A stretch of 64,000 bases of DNA, from positions 62,001-126,000 of the forward strand of contig CAVZRE010000044.1 of assembly GCA_963777595.1 (NCBI GenBank), written 5' to 3'. The DNA is from CAVVFX01 sp963777595. Lineage in GTDB: Bacteria > Acidobacteriota > Terriglobia > Bryobacterales > Bryobacteraceae. The position numbers and the translations under genes are program-made. Under the pieces are notes generated by a model, which was given only the letters and a program-made list of their open reading frames with translations, made no database searches and was not told the DNA's origin. Of this stretch, positions 36,381-44,660 are shown in pieces; positions within the stretch are counted from its first letter, which is position 1; each line of letters starts with the position of its first letter.

Positions 36381-36835
36381 CCCTTACCCGACTTTCTGGC
36401 ATCGTCGTCCTGGTATTCGACTCTTCTCCCGGATCGGGCTTCGAGCCCCACGAGGACGGGCCGGATTTCTTTACTGCTCACCTGGAAGACCATAGCCTGT
36501 TGTTTACCTTCAGAATCCGTGTAGCCGACGGTAAGAAAATGAGCGCGCCGTTTGGCAAGGATGAACAGTGGCGAGATCACGATGGCTTCAAGATACCTGC
36601 GGGTCACGCGCTGGCCGTATTCCAGCATGTCGACGTCGCGATAAGGCACCCGGATGGTCGCCCCGGATGCCTGAAAAGTGAAATAATCCTCATCGCCGAC
36701 ATGCAGGGTCCCGGACGCCTGCGCGGGCAGTTGAGTGAGCGTTCCCCCGACATAGTGCACGCGTGCCGCAGGAGAGGCGGTCAGACTCATCGCCAGCGCG
36801 AGCATGCCTCCCCAAATGAGGATAAATCTTGTCAT
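36377..36835 (-). CDS. Exported hypothetical protein
   Basis: A 152-residue protein with a signal peptide (about 1-21, MTRFILIWGGMLALAMSL). The rest is beta-rich, with a hydrophobic helix at about residue 85 (LEAIVISPLFILA) that may be a membrane segment. No family recognised. Its stop overlaps the start of the next gene (ATGA), so the two probably act together. Confidence 0.72.
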   Translation of the reverse strand: MTRFILIWGGMLALAMSLTASPAARVHYVGGTLTQLPAQASGTLHVGDEDYFTFQASGATIRVPYRDVDMLEYGQRVTRRYLEAIVISPLFILAKRRAHFLTVGYTDSEGKQQAMVFQVSSKEIRPVLVGLEARSGRRVEYQDDDARKSGKG

Positions 36836-36996
36836 AACCAGAAAGTGCCGGCAGAAGGAGCCTTCTCTCAGAATTATTTCTGTCTGCGGGCCGCGGGATC
36901 GATCGATTTTCGTCTGGCCTTTGGGGCCGGCCGGAAACCAATTCTTCCGCGCAAGAAATGCTGGTCGTCTTCAGGCTTTCGGATTGACTGAAATCG

Positions 36997-37386
36997 CTAA
37001 CCTTGACGTTTCGCGACGAAGGACTGGCCGCGTTTCGCGCCGTCTCTTTTCCTCTCGCCATTGATCTGATCGCCCTGGACCGTGCCTTCCCAGAGATACG
37101 TCTGAGATCCCTTTTTCCCCGTCTGCACGGTGGTGAACGAGATTCGGTCGCCTTCGATTTTCCCGTTCGCAATTGTCTGGGGACGGGCCTTCTTGCCGCT
37201 ACCGGTAACAGTTCCCGTCAAGATCCCTTGGGAAGTATGCAGGTCGAGGGCTTCAACTCGAGTCATCTCCGTACCCGTCTTTTTATTCTTGGCCTTGAAT
37301 TCCGCGTTCCAACGACCGTCCGCGGCGCCAAATAAAACGGTTGCCGCCAGGCATAGAAGCAATGCGACGTTCTTCATCAGGCTCAT
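36997..37386 (-). CDS. Small exported hypothetical protein
   Basis: A 129-residue protein: signal peptide (MSLMKNVALLLCLAATVLFGA) and a beta-rich mature part beginning with GRWNAEFKAKNKK and rich in Lys/Thr/Gly, the look of a small extracellular beta-barrel. Start is either 37386 or the ATG nine bases later. It lies downstream of the HIT gene in the same direction after 55 bases. Confidence 0.68.
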   Translation of the reverse strand: MSLMKNVALLLCLAATVLFGAADGRWNAEFKAKNKKTGTEMTRVEALDLHTSQGILTGTVTGSGKKARPQTIANGKIEGDRISFTTVQTGKKGSQTYLWEGTVQGDQINGERKRDGAKRGQSFVAKRQG

Positions 37387-37441
37387 TCTATCTCACGCCT
37401 GCCAGGCACGGGTCGCTTGGGATTATGTGCCCGTCACAAAA

Positions 37442-37918
37442 TCAGAACGCGGCTCTCAATTTCCGGTAAGTCTCCGATAAATCTTCCGGCAGGATGCGCG
37501 TCTCTCCGATGACGGTCATGAAATTAGCATCGCCCACCCAACGCGGCAGGACGTGCATATGGATATGCTCCGCGATTCCGGCGCCGGCCGCCTCGCCCAG
37601 ATTCATCCCCAGGTTCATCCCTTTTGGACGGTAAATCTCCCGAATCTTTTTGTCGGCAGACCTGACCAGAGAAAACAACTCCTGGGCTGCGGGCTCATCG
37701 ATAACCTGGAGGGAATCGGTGTGCTGAAACGGGACCACCATAAGGTGCCCTGTGGTGTAGGGATACCTGTTCAGGATCACGTAATTGAAGCGTCCTCGAT
37801 GGACGATCAGAGTCGCTTCATCGTTCTGCTGCTTTGGCAGATCGCAGAAGATGCAGCCTTCAGGACGGTTTTCTTTACTAACGTACTGAAACCGCCAGGG
37901 ATTCCAAAGTCGGTCCAA
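37442..37918 (-). CDS. HIT family nucleotide hydrolase
   Basis: Histidine-triad protein of 158 residues; the active site HIHMHVLPRW contains the HxHxHxx triad, and an N-terminal CIFCDLP motif probably binds zinc. The sequence fits the bacterial AP4A-phosphorylase-like/HIT group that cleaves dinucleotide polyphosphates. Only three bases separate it from the HU/IHF gene upstream, in one transcript with rpsA. Confidence 0.92.
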   Translation of the reverse strand: MDRLWNPWRFQYVSKENRPEGCIFCDLPKQQNDEATLIVHRGRFNYVILNRYPYTTGHLMVVPFQHTDSLQVIDEPAAQELFSLVRSADKKIREIYRPKGMNLGMNLGEAAGAGIAEHIHMHVLPRWVGDANFMTVIGETRILPEDLSETYRKLRAAF

Positions 37919-37921
37919 GGT

Positions 37922-38248
37922 TTAGGATACCGGCGCGTCAGACGATGGATGCTCGCCCATCGCCGAGTGAGAGGAGTTGTTGACGACGTCTTTCAGCTCT
38001 TTGCTGGGCTTAAAGTAAGGGATCTTCTTTGCCGGAACTTCCACACGAGTGCCGGTTTTGGGGTTGCGGCCGACGCGAGGCTGCCGCTGCCGCGTCCGGA
38101 AGCTGCCAAAACCCCTGATTTCGATCTTGTCTCCGCCACGTAGCGATTTGACGATGCTGTCGAAGATAGCGTCCACAATGACCTCAGCTTCTTTCCGGGT
38201 CATCTCCACGACACGCGCTACTTCCTCAATCAAATCCGCCTTAGTCAT
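37922..38248 (-). CDS. HU/IHF-family DNA-binding protein
   Basis: Small DNA-bending protein of 108 residues with the typical N-terminal helices (TKADLIEEVARVV), the beta-arm motif GFGSFRTRQRQPRVGRNPKTG and a short variable tail. rpsA lies directly upstream, as for ihfB in Proteobacteria, so it may correspond to IHF-beta, but HU and IHF are not separable by eye. Confidence 0.92.
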   Translation of the reverse strand: MTKADLIEEVARVVEMTRKEAEVIVDAIFDSIVKSLRGGDKIEIRGFGSFRTRQRQPRVGRNPKTGTRVEVPAKKIPYFKPSKELKDVVNNSSHSAMGEHPSSDAPVS

Positions 38249-38357
38249 CTTACGCCATCCTCATTTTCCCTCTAAAGCTGTTCTACTGCAATAGATTACG
38301 AAGATTTAGTATCTCTTGATTGGTTCCGGTTTGCAACGCTTGGACGAAAATCGGATC

Positions 38358-39197
38358 CTAGGGCTTGTGTTTTTCGCCGCGCGAGAACGAAAAACCTTCC
38401 ATGTTGGAGGTGGCAGCCGCCGCATGACGTTGGTAATCACCCAGACGCTGCCGCTCCTCTTCGTCCCGGGCAGCCTTCAGACTGAGGCCGATCTTTTTCT
38501 CCGCCTCATTCATCTTGATGATTTTAAAGTCGTATTCGGTGCCAACCGCAACTGGGGGCGCATCCGACTTACGTCCCGTATACCCCGGAACCTCGGAAAA
38601 ATGGCAGAGTCCCTCGACCCCTTCGGCCAGTTCCACGAAAGCTCCAAATCCCGCCAGCCGGCAGACTTTTCCGTGAACCATATCGTTTACATTGTGAGCC
38701 GCGAAATAACTCTCCCAGGCGTCTGGCTGCAACTGTTTGATTCCCAGAGATAACCGCTTGTGCGGAACGTCTATCGCCAGGATCACGGCCTGCACGATCG
38801 AACCCTTGCGCAGCACCTCCGAAGGATGCTTGATCCGCTTTGTCCACGAGAGATCGGAGACATGCACCAGCCCGTCGATCCCTTCCTCGATTTCGATAAA
38901 CGAACCGAAGTCGGTCATGTTGCGAACGCGTCCCTCAACCACCGAGCCGACGCTGTAGCGGCTACTGATCGTGGTCCAGGGATCCGGCTCGAGTTGCTTG
39001 AGCCCCAACGAAATCCGCCGCTCCTTGGGATGAACTTCGAGCACCACCGATTCCACCGTGTCCCCCGGCTTCACCACCTTGGAGGGGTGCTTCATGCGCC
39101 GTGACCAGGTCATCTCGCTGATGTGAATCAGACCCTCCACGCCAGGTTCCAGCTCCACGAACGCTCCATAGTCCGCGATATTGACAACCCGTGCCAA
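38358..39197 (-). CDS. rpsA: Ribosomal protein S1, C-terminal half (frame broken)
   Basis: Carries the second part of S1 domain 4 and domains 5 and 6 (for example VRNMTDFGSFIEIEEGIDGL) and the C-terminal tail. The apparent start at 39197 is in the middle of domain 4. Removal of one T at 39192 joins it to the N-terminal part as VVGRVVNIADYGAF, the expected S1 sequence. S1 is essential for translation initiation in most Gram-negatives, so a true break is improbable. Confidence 0.9.
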   Translation of the reverse strand: MARVVNIADYGAFVELEPGVEGLIHISEMTWSRRMKHPSKVVKPGDTVESVVLEVHPKERRISLGLKQLEPDPWTTISSRYSVGSVVEGRVRNMTDFGSFIEIEEGIDGLVHVSDLSWTKRIKHPSEVLRKGSIVQAVILAIDVPHKRLSLGIKQLQPDAWESYFAAHNVNDMVHGKVCRLAGFGAFVELAEGVEGLCHFSEVPGYTGRKSDAPPVAVGTEYDFKIIKMNEAEKKIGLSLKAARDEEERQRLGDYQRHAAAATSNMEGFSFSRGEKHKP

Positions 39198-40107
39198 CTA
39201 CGCGTGCGCCGACCGGATATCGCTCGTCAATACCTTCCCAGGGATCCGGCGTGAGCTGCTTGATTCCCAGCGAAACGCGATCCTTCTCGCCATCGTACTT
39301 CAGCACCTGGACAGTGATCTCTTCGCCCGGGTGCAGCACTTCGGAAGGATGTCCGATCCGTCCCCAGGAGATGTCCGTGACGTGCAGCAACCCGTCGATC
39401 CCGCCCAGATCGACAAATGCGCCGTAATCCGTAACGTTCTTGATGATCCCGGTCAGCACGGCCCCCGGATGGAGATGCTCCACTGTGACGGCTTTACGCT
39501 CGGCGCTTTCCTGCTCCAGCGCCATCTTGCGCGAGACCACGACGTTGCCGCGCCGGCGGTTCAGCTTAATAATTTTGACCGGAATATCCTGCCCGGTAAA
39601 CGAATCAAGATTGCGGACCGGACGTATGTCGATCTGCGAACCCGGCATAAACGCCTTGATCCCGACGTCGACCGCAAGTCCACCCTTCACCCGGCTGATC
39701 ACCCTACCTAAGATAGTGAGCTGCTCCTGGTAAGCTTTTTCAAGGTTCTCCCAAACAGCCAACCGCGCGGCCTTGTCATGCGAGAGGGGAATGTAACCTT
39801 CCGAACTTTCGCCGCCGTGATCGATCATCACGTCCACCACGTCGCCCGGCTTCACCGTCAGTTCCCCGGCCGGCGAAAGAAACTGTTCGCGTGGGACCGC
39901 ACCTTCCGACTTCGATCCGACGTCGACGATCACGTCCTTGGCGGTGATCTTAAGCACTCTGCCTTGCAGAATCTCGTTCGAAGCCGCCGGGACAAAATGA
40001 GTATAATCGTCGAGCAGGTGCTCGTACTCAGCACCGTTCAAGTCCATGGACTGTTCGGTCTGATTGTCGATAGATTCGGGTTGGCTGGTGCTTTGGTCTT
40101 CTGCCAT
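38962..40107 (-). CDS. rpsA: Ribosomal protein S1, N-terminal half (frame broken)
   Basis: Contains S1 domains 1-3 and the start of domain 4; family sequence ends at YPVGARVVG near 39195, after which the frame is out of register. Domain 3 reads IIKNVTDYGAFVDLGGIDGL. The ATG at 40107 follows a purine-rich site (GGGAAA). Joined to the C-terminal piece the protein would have about 583 residues and six S1 domains, normal for the family. rpsA, HU/IHF and HIT form one transcript. Confidence 0.92.
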   Translation of the reverse strand: MAEDQSTSQPESIDNQTEQSMDLNGAEYEHLLDDYTHFVPAASNEILQGRVLKITAKDVIVDVGSKSEGAVPREQFLSPAGELTVKPGDVVDVMIDHGGESSEGYIPLSHDKAARLAVWENLEKAYQEQLTILGRVISRVKGGLAVDVGIKAFMPGSQIDIRPVRNLDSFTGQDIPVKIIKLNRRRGNVVVSRKMALEQESAERKAVTVEHLHPGAVLTGIIKNVTDYGAFVDLGGIDGLLHVTDISWGRIGHPSEVLHPGEEITVQVLKYDGEKDRVSLGIKQLTPDPWEGIDERYPVGARVVGTGCQYRGLWSVRGAGTWRGGSDSHQRDDLVTAHEAPLQGGEAGGHGGIGGARSSSQGAADFVGAQATRAGSLDHDQ

Positions 40108-40499
40108 TTTCCCAACGCTCCCTGGGGTTACTTAAGAACGATTGCTCCACTCGTGAGGAAAAGAGTATGCCTGTAGCAACCCGGCTGCTGGTCCGTCGTT
40201 TAACTGAGGATAGCGAACGCGTATTGAAGTGTCAAACTCCCGCTTGGAATTGTATTTTCTCTGTGGGACGGAGCGTCGTTTTTCGCACGCAATTAATTCG
40301 CGGAAAACACACTCGGATTGGCGTGAAAAAGACAAAGCGTAAAGATCGCGCTCTTACCCCGACATTATGTCGGTTCGATTACGCGCCTTCTATTTGTTAC
40401 CTATGATGGCCGGTACCCGCCGGCCCTCCCACGCAGATGGAATCTAACCGCCAGGAGCAAAATATCGCCATCTTTAGGAGCAGTTAGAATAAGACCATT
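40108..40499. other. Divergent intergenic region between rpsA and the GH28 gene
   Basis: No gene found. It should contain the rpsA promoter. A 6-bp perfect hairpin (GGCCGG 40408-40413, CCGGCC 40420-40425) is present without a T run. Confidence 0.5.
40485..40490 (+). promoter_or_regulatory. Candidate -10 box for the GH28 gene
   Basis: TAGAAT nine bases before the GTG at 40500; no Shine-Dalgarno sequence lies between. A leaderless or near-leaderless message is suggested. Confidence 0.4.
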
Positions 40500-41855
40500 G
40501 TGAAGCTATTCCTTTTCCTGCTCCTGGCCGCCGGACTCTCCGGTCAGGATACCCGCCACGTCACTGAGCCGGTTATCCCACCCGCATGCGCCGCCCTTTC
40601 CGCGCAACTCTCGGTCGAAGGCAATAAAATCTCCGACGCCGACGAGAGCAAACTCGACACCACGCGCATCCAAAAATCCATGGACAGCTGCGGCCAAGGC
40701 AAAGCCGTCGTGCTCAAATCGAGAGGCACCCACGATGCGTTCCTCACCGGCCCCCTCCAACTTCGCGCTGGAGTGACTCTCGTCGTTGACGGCGGAGCTA
40801 CGCTCTTCGCGTCTCGCGATCCTCGCGTCTTCGACACCTCGCCCGGTGTCTGCGGCACCATCACGCAAAAGGGTCACGGATGCAAAGCCATGCTCAACGG
40901 TGACGGTGTTTCGGGGGCGGGTGTCATGGGCGACGGCACGATCGACGGACGCGGCGGCGCCAAGATCATGGGTCAGAGCATCACGTGGTGGGATCTCGCC
41001 GAGCAGGCACGGAAGGGCGGCAGCCAGAACAACCCCCGCATCATGATCCTCAATGGCTGCGATAATTTCACGCTCTATCGCATCACCCTGAAGGACTCGC
41101 CTAATTTCCACGTCTCCTACAACCGCGGTAACGGCTTTACCGCTTGGGGCGTGAAGGTCAACTGCCCCCGCAATGCTCGCAATACCGACGCGATTGATCC
41201 GGGCAACGCCCGCAACGTCACCATCACCCACTGCTTCATCCACACCGGCGACGACAATATTGCCATCAAGGCCGGCGCTCCCGGACCCACCATCCAGATG
41301 ACCATCGCCCACAACCACTTCTATACGGGTCACGGTATGTCTATCGGCAGCGAGACGAATGGCGGCGCAAGCGCTATACGGGTTAGCGACCTCTCCATCG
41401 ACGGAGCTGATAACGGAATTCGCATCAAATCGAATTCGAAAAAAGGAGGCTTGGTGAAAGATATTGTCTATGAAAACATATGCATTCGCGACACTAAGAG
41501 TCCAATCTATATGGATAGCGACTACGAGCACGGCGGTCGGGACGGCAAACTTCTTCCGCAATTCACCGGTATCGTATTGCGAAATGTCCACATTGAAGGA
41601 GGCGGAAAGCTAACCCTAAACGGCTACGACGATGCGCACAAACTCGGCATGCTCTTCGACAACGTAACCATTACCGATCCTGCCAAATTAAAAATCGTTG
41701 CCGAGCATGCCGACCTGACGTTCCGCGGAGGCTCAACGGATTTTCATCCGAAGGGAGAGGACGTTCACGTGAGCGTCGAAGGAGGCACGAGCCAACCGAA
41801 TTCCTGCCAGGAGATGTTCGTGCCGTTCCCCGGGAAAATCAGCGTGAAGGAGTAG
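40500..41855 (+). CDS. Exported GH28 polygalacturonase-like glycoside hydrolase
   Basis: A 451-residue secreted right-handed beta-helix enzyme, probably hydrolysing pectin or related galacturonans. Signal peptide about 1-16 (FLFLLLAAGLSGQ). GH28 catalytic motifs are visible: NTDAIDPGNARNVTITHC, then HTGDDNIAIKAG (two Asp), HGMSIGSETNGG (His/Gly) and GIRIKSNSKKGG (Arg-Lys). The GTG start is followed at once by the signal peptide. No other pectin genes are adjacent. Confidence 0.92.
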   Translation: MKLFLFLLLAAGLSGQDTRHVTEPVIPPACAALSAQLSVEGNKISDADESKLDTTRIQKSMDSCGQGKAVVLKSRGTHDAFLTGPLQLRAGVTLVVDGGATLFASRDPRVFDTSPGVCGTITQKGHGCKAMLNGDGVSGAGVMGDGTIDGRGGAKIMGQSITWWDLAEQARKGGSQNNPRIMILNGCDNFTLYRITLKDSPNFHVSYNRGNGFTAWGVKVNCPRNARNTDAIDPGNARNVTITHCFIHTGDDNIAIKAGAPGPTIQMTIAHNHFYTGHGMSIGSETNGGASAIRVSDLSIDGADNGIRIKSNSKKGGLVKDIVYENICIRDTKSPIYMDSDYEHGGRDGKLLPQFTGIVLRNVHIEGGGKLTLNGYDDAHKLGMLFDNVTITDPAKLKIVAEHADLTFRGGSTDFHPKGEDVHVSVEGGTSQPNSCQEMFVPFPGKISVKE

Positions 41856-41899
41856 GATTCGCACCATGGTGTTTGCGATAATCATGGAGAGTATTCAGC

Positions 41900-42430
41900 A
41901 TGTCTCCAATCACTGAAGCTCCCAACGGAATCTTACGCTGGACTCCCCGTCCGGGCCGCACTTTCGTGCTGCTCCCCGAAAACAACGGCGAGGATCAAGA
42001 AGCTGGACGCTTGTTCTTTTCCGGTAAATCAGGCTCGCTGGCGAAAGGCGCGACAGCGCACGGCGAATGGACTTTCAAACGCGAGGGTTTCCTCTATCCG
42101 CGTATCACCGTTCGAAAGACCGGCGCAGACGGCAATTGCGGCTCGCTCAGCCTCTCCGCTAGCGGCAACGGAAAACTGACCTTCGTATGGGGCGAGGAAT
42201 TCACTTTCGCTACGGGTGGTTGGATGCAAAGCCACTGGTCTTTCAAGCGAGGTCCTGTCGAGATTGTGCGCTTCAGCCGGGATGGCAGTTCGGCCGACGT
42301 CGAGATCCTGATTCCGACTGTGGCCGCGGAAACGCTTTCGGTGCTAGTTCTTTTAGGGTGGTATGCTCCTCTGCTTGCCGCGGATGAAGCCGCCGTCATC
42401 GCCTCGACGGTGGTGTACGCGGTGACGTAG
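41900..42430 (+). CDS. Hypothetical protein
   Basis: A 176-residue soluble protein without signal peptide. The central part is beta-rich (YPRITVRKTGADGNCG, then KLTFVWGEEFTF, GWMQSHWSFKRG), and the end is hydrophobic (LSVLVLLGWYAPLL), reminiscent of small tubby-like or LURP-type barrels ending in a membrane helix. This resemblance is weak. It lies 44 bases behind the GH28 gene. Confidence 0.6.
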   Translation: MSPITEAPNGILRWTPRPGRTFVLLPENNGEDQEAGRLFFSGKSGSLAKGATAHGEWTFKREGFLYPRITVRKTGADGNCGSLSLSASGNGKLTFVWGEEFTFATGGWMQSHWSFKRGPVEIVRFSRDGSSADVEILIPTVAAETLSVLVLLGWYAPLLAADEAAVIASTVVYAVT

Positions 42431-42519
42431 CACAACGCGCGTAGCGCAGCGAAGGGGAGCGAGAGCGGATACCGGACCCCCGTGTTACACTAAGTACGTT
42501 CCCCACAGGACATCTCTAA

Positions 42520-42714
42520 ATGCCCAAGCTGAAAACACACAAAGGTGCGGCCAAACGGTTCAAAAAAACCGGGACGGGAAAGGTTGTTCGCGGTCATGCA
42601 TTTGCCCGCCACATCCTCACCTCCAAAGCGCGCAAACGCAAGAATAAGCTTCACACCACGGTGGTCGCGGATGATTCCGACCAGGCGAAGTTGAAGCGCA
42701 TGTTGCCCTATTAA
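42520..42714 (+). CDS. rpmI: 50S ribosomal protein L35
   Basis: A 64-residue basic protein with the L35 signature (PKLKTHKGAAKRFKKTGTGK). Followed by rplT in the usual order, but infC, which normally precedes, is absent; a hypothetical gene is in its place. Confidence 0.97.
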   Translation: MPKLKTHKGAAKRFKKTGTGKVVRGHAFARHILTSKARKRKNKLHTTVVADDSDQAKLKRMLPY

Positions 42715-42792
42715 GGGCGAATCTTTTGTGTGCGGACGGTGCTCGCCAGCACGTGCCCGATCCGCCGCTATTTAAAAATAAGGAGTTGAAAC

Positions 42793-43158
42793 GTGCCTAG
42801 AGTCAAACGTGGTACCAATCGGCGTGACTCGCGCCGCAAAACGCTCGATCTTGCCTCCGGTTATTTTCTTACCAAAAGCAAGCTCTACCGATCCGCTCAG
42901 GAAGCCGTCGAAAAGGCCCTTAAGTACGGTTACGTCGGACGCAAAGACAAGAAACGCGACTTTCGCAAGATTTGGATTGTCCGTATTAATGCGGCATGCC
43001 GCGATGCCGGGCTCTCTTACAGCCAGTTCATGCATGGCCTGAAGCTGGCTGGAAACCAACTGGATCGCAAGGTACTCTCGGAAATCGCGATGGCCGATCC
43101 CTCCGCCTTTACCTTGATCATCGATCAGGCAAAAACAGCACTCGCCGCTAAGGCCTGA
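42793..43158 (+). CDS. rplT: 50S ribosomal protein L20
   Basis: A 121-residue protein with the L20 pattern (RVKRGTNRRDSRRKTLDLAS, then WIVRINAACRDAGLSYSQF). Binds 23S rRNA early in 50S assembly and may autoregulate rpmI-rplT. An AAGGAG ribosome site precedes the start. Confidence 0.97.
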   Translation: MPRVKRGTNRRDSRRKTLDLASGYFLTKSKLYRSAQEAVEKALKYGYVGRKDKKRDFRKIWIVRINAACRDAGLSYSQFMHGLKLAGNQLDRKVLSEIAMADPSAFTLIIDQAKTALAAKA

Positions 43159-43185
43159 CGTCGGTTACTCTGGTAGTGAACAACG

Positions 43186-43425
43186 ATGGCTACCCCCGAA
43201 CTGGAAACTGATTCACTCGCCGGCCTTGAAGAGCGCGTCCAGAAAGCCGTGGCTTTGGTGCAGCGGCTCCGCCAGGAGAAAGAAGCGGTGCTGAACGAAC
43301 TGGCCGAAGCCAAGCTTGAATCTACTCAATTGAGTGACGAGCTGGAAGTTTTGCGCGCCGAACGCAAACAAGTGCGCGCCCGGATCGAGAAGTTGCTAGG
43401 TCATATCGACCAGCTTGGCGCATGA
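43186..43425 (+). CDS. Short coiled-coil protein (ZapB-like)
   Basis: A 79-residue protein that is almost one continuous coiled coil (LEERVQKAVALVQRLRQEKE, followed by further heptads). The next gene, zapA, overlaps its end by ATGA. In several phyla a ZapB-like coil accompanies zapA; that is the most likely role here (Z-ring bundling), but the sequence is too short to prove. Confidence 0.75.
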   Translation: MATPELETDSLAGLEERVQKAVALVQRLRQEKEAVLNELAEAKLESTQLSDELEVLRAERKQVRARIEKLLGHIDQLGA

Positions 43426-43715
43426 GCGACGCGGGCAAACAACCCGTTCGCGTTACAATTCTGAACCAGCAATACTCGTTGCGCGCCGCGGGCGACCCTC
43501 GTGAAGTCGAACAGGTCGCCCACAGCGTCGACGAGTTGCTGCATTCCATTGCCGACCGCGCTCCTTCCGCCGACCCCACCCGTATCGCAGTGCTCGGCTG
43601 TCTCCATTTAGCCGACCAGTTGCGCACGCTCGAACGCGATCTCGCCGCCCTCCGCAGCAGTGTCAACTACAAAAGCGAAAAGCTCGCCCAATTATTAGAA
43701 CAGCTAGACTCGTAG
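43422..43715 (+). CDS. zapA: Cell division protein ZapA
   Basis: A 97-residue protein with the ZapA pattern: N-terminal beta strand (VRVTILNQQYSLRAAGD), the helix with VEQVAHSVDELLHSIA and a C-terminal coiled coil. It crosslinks FtsZ filaments. Translationally coupled (ATGA) to the ZapB-like coil. Confidence 0.88.
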   Translation: MSDAGKQPVRVTILNQQYSLRAAGDPREVEQVAHSVDELLHSIADRAPSADPTRIAVLGCLHLADQLRTLERDLAALRSSVNYKSEKLAQLLEQLDS

Positions 43716-43774
43716 CCTCGGTGCGTGGCTCTAGCCTTCTTCCGTCACACAAATTCTAAGGCCGCGCACAGTTT

Positions 43775-44551
43775 CTATTTCGCCGCTTTCACTGCGAAAT
43801 CCCAAATCTGCATATTCGTCTTGCCCGGAGTAAACTGCACTACCGCGTACTCGCCATTCTCCATCGGCTGCTCCGGCCAAATTTTGTACAGCAGATTATC
43901 CGATAATTGCTTGCGGAAGATCGGCACTAATTCGATATCGTCGACCACTTCCTTCGTGATAGGAATGATGCTCAAGCGGTCGGCAATCCGCACCTCGCCT
44001 TTTGGCGTGAGCTTGATAATTCCGAACTGTTCGTCCGCCGAGAGCTGAAGATAAATCTCGGGGCGCGGATCCTTCACCACGTTCGTCGAGTGCGCGTTAT
44101 CCACCTCAACCGTCGCCTTCCCCGACACCGTGGGCAAGGGCGACAGAATCTTCAGCACGGTTCGTCCTTTGTTGGTGTGTACCTTGGATTCAGCCACTTG
44201 GAAGATGCGCAATTGGCCATTCTCCAGCATGTAAGCGCCGGGATCCTGAGGGATCTTCATGACCTCGCGATCCAGATCCTTACGGGCTTTTTCTTCTTCG
44301 ACTTCAATCTTGTTTTCTTCTTCGAGTTTGGCCGCCCGTGCCGTGTTCTCCGCCTCAGTCCGCTTCAAGTCCAGCAGATCGACCGGTATCTCTTCCCACT
44401 CACTGCGCTCCACACTGTAAAACTTCACGCGATCGCCGTCCACATGATATTCGCGCACAACGTGGAAGGTGCCGTCTTTGAGGTACAGTTTGAAGTTCGC
44501 CGCCAGTAAAGTGGCTGCCGCCAGAAGGAGCAAACGGAGGATACGCCCCAT
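43775..44551 (-). CDS. Exported hypothetical protein
   Basis: A 258-residue protein with a signal peptide (MGRILRLLLLAAATLLAA). The N-terminal FKLYLKDGTFHVVREYHV is an SH3-like pattern, followed by a charged helix (about 75-105, Glu/Lys-rich) and a beta-rich C-terminal half. It is a repeated type in Acidobacteria as far as can be judged from style; function unknown. The ATG at 44551 has a GGAG site; the frame from 44608 is longer but lacks one. Confidence 0.78.
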   Translation of the reverse strand: MGRILRLLLLAAATLLAANFKLYLKDGTFHVVREYHVDGDRVKFYSVERSEWEEIPVDLLDLKRTEAENTARAAKLEEENKIEVEEEKARKDLDREVMKIPQDPGAYMLENGQLRIFQVAESKVHTNKGRTVLKILSPLPTVSGKATVEVDNAHSTNVVKDPRPEIYLQLSADEQFGIIKLTPKGEVRIADRLSIIPITKEVVDDIELVPIFRKQLSDNLLYKIWPEQPMENGEYAVVQFTPGKTNMQIWDFAVKAAK

Positions 44552-44660
44552 GTCTCCATTGTAATGGTTCCATGGCGCTCGATCTCTGCAAGTGAAAGTC
44601 AGTCGCAAGCCCTGCGATATACTGGGCCACAGTCTCAGGGTTCAATTGATTGGAGAGTTC

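Noticed and set aside
39180..39200. Programmed +1 frameshift in rpsA
   Set aside because: No slippery sequence or stop-codon pause is present, no precedent for rpsA is known to me, and the same kind of break recurs in unrelated genes.
40355..40395. tRNA T-arm-like sequence (GTCGGTTCGATTACG)
   Set aside because: No acceptor stem, D-arm or anticodon arm can be folded around it; only a short GACAT/ATGTC dyad is present.
43716..43774. 6S RNA behind zapA, as in many bacteria
   Set aside because: Only 59 bases separate zapA from the convergent gene, too short for ssrS; an imperfect long-loop dyad (about 43721-43770) there is too weak for a terminator call.
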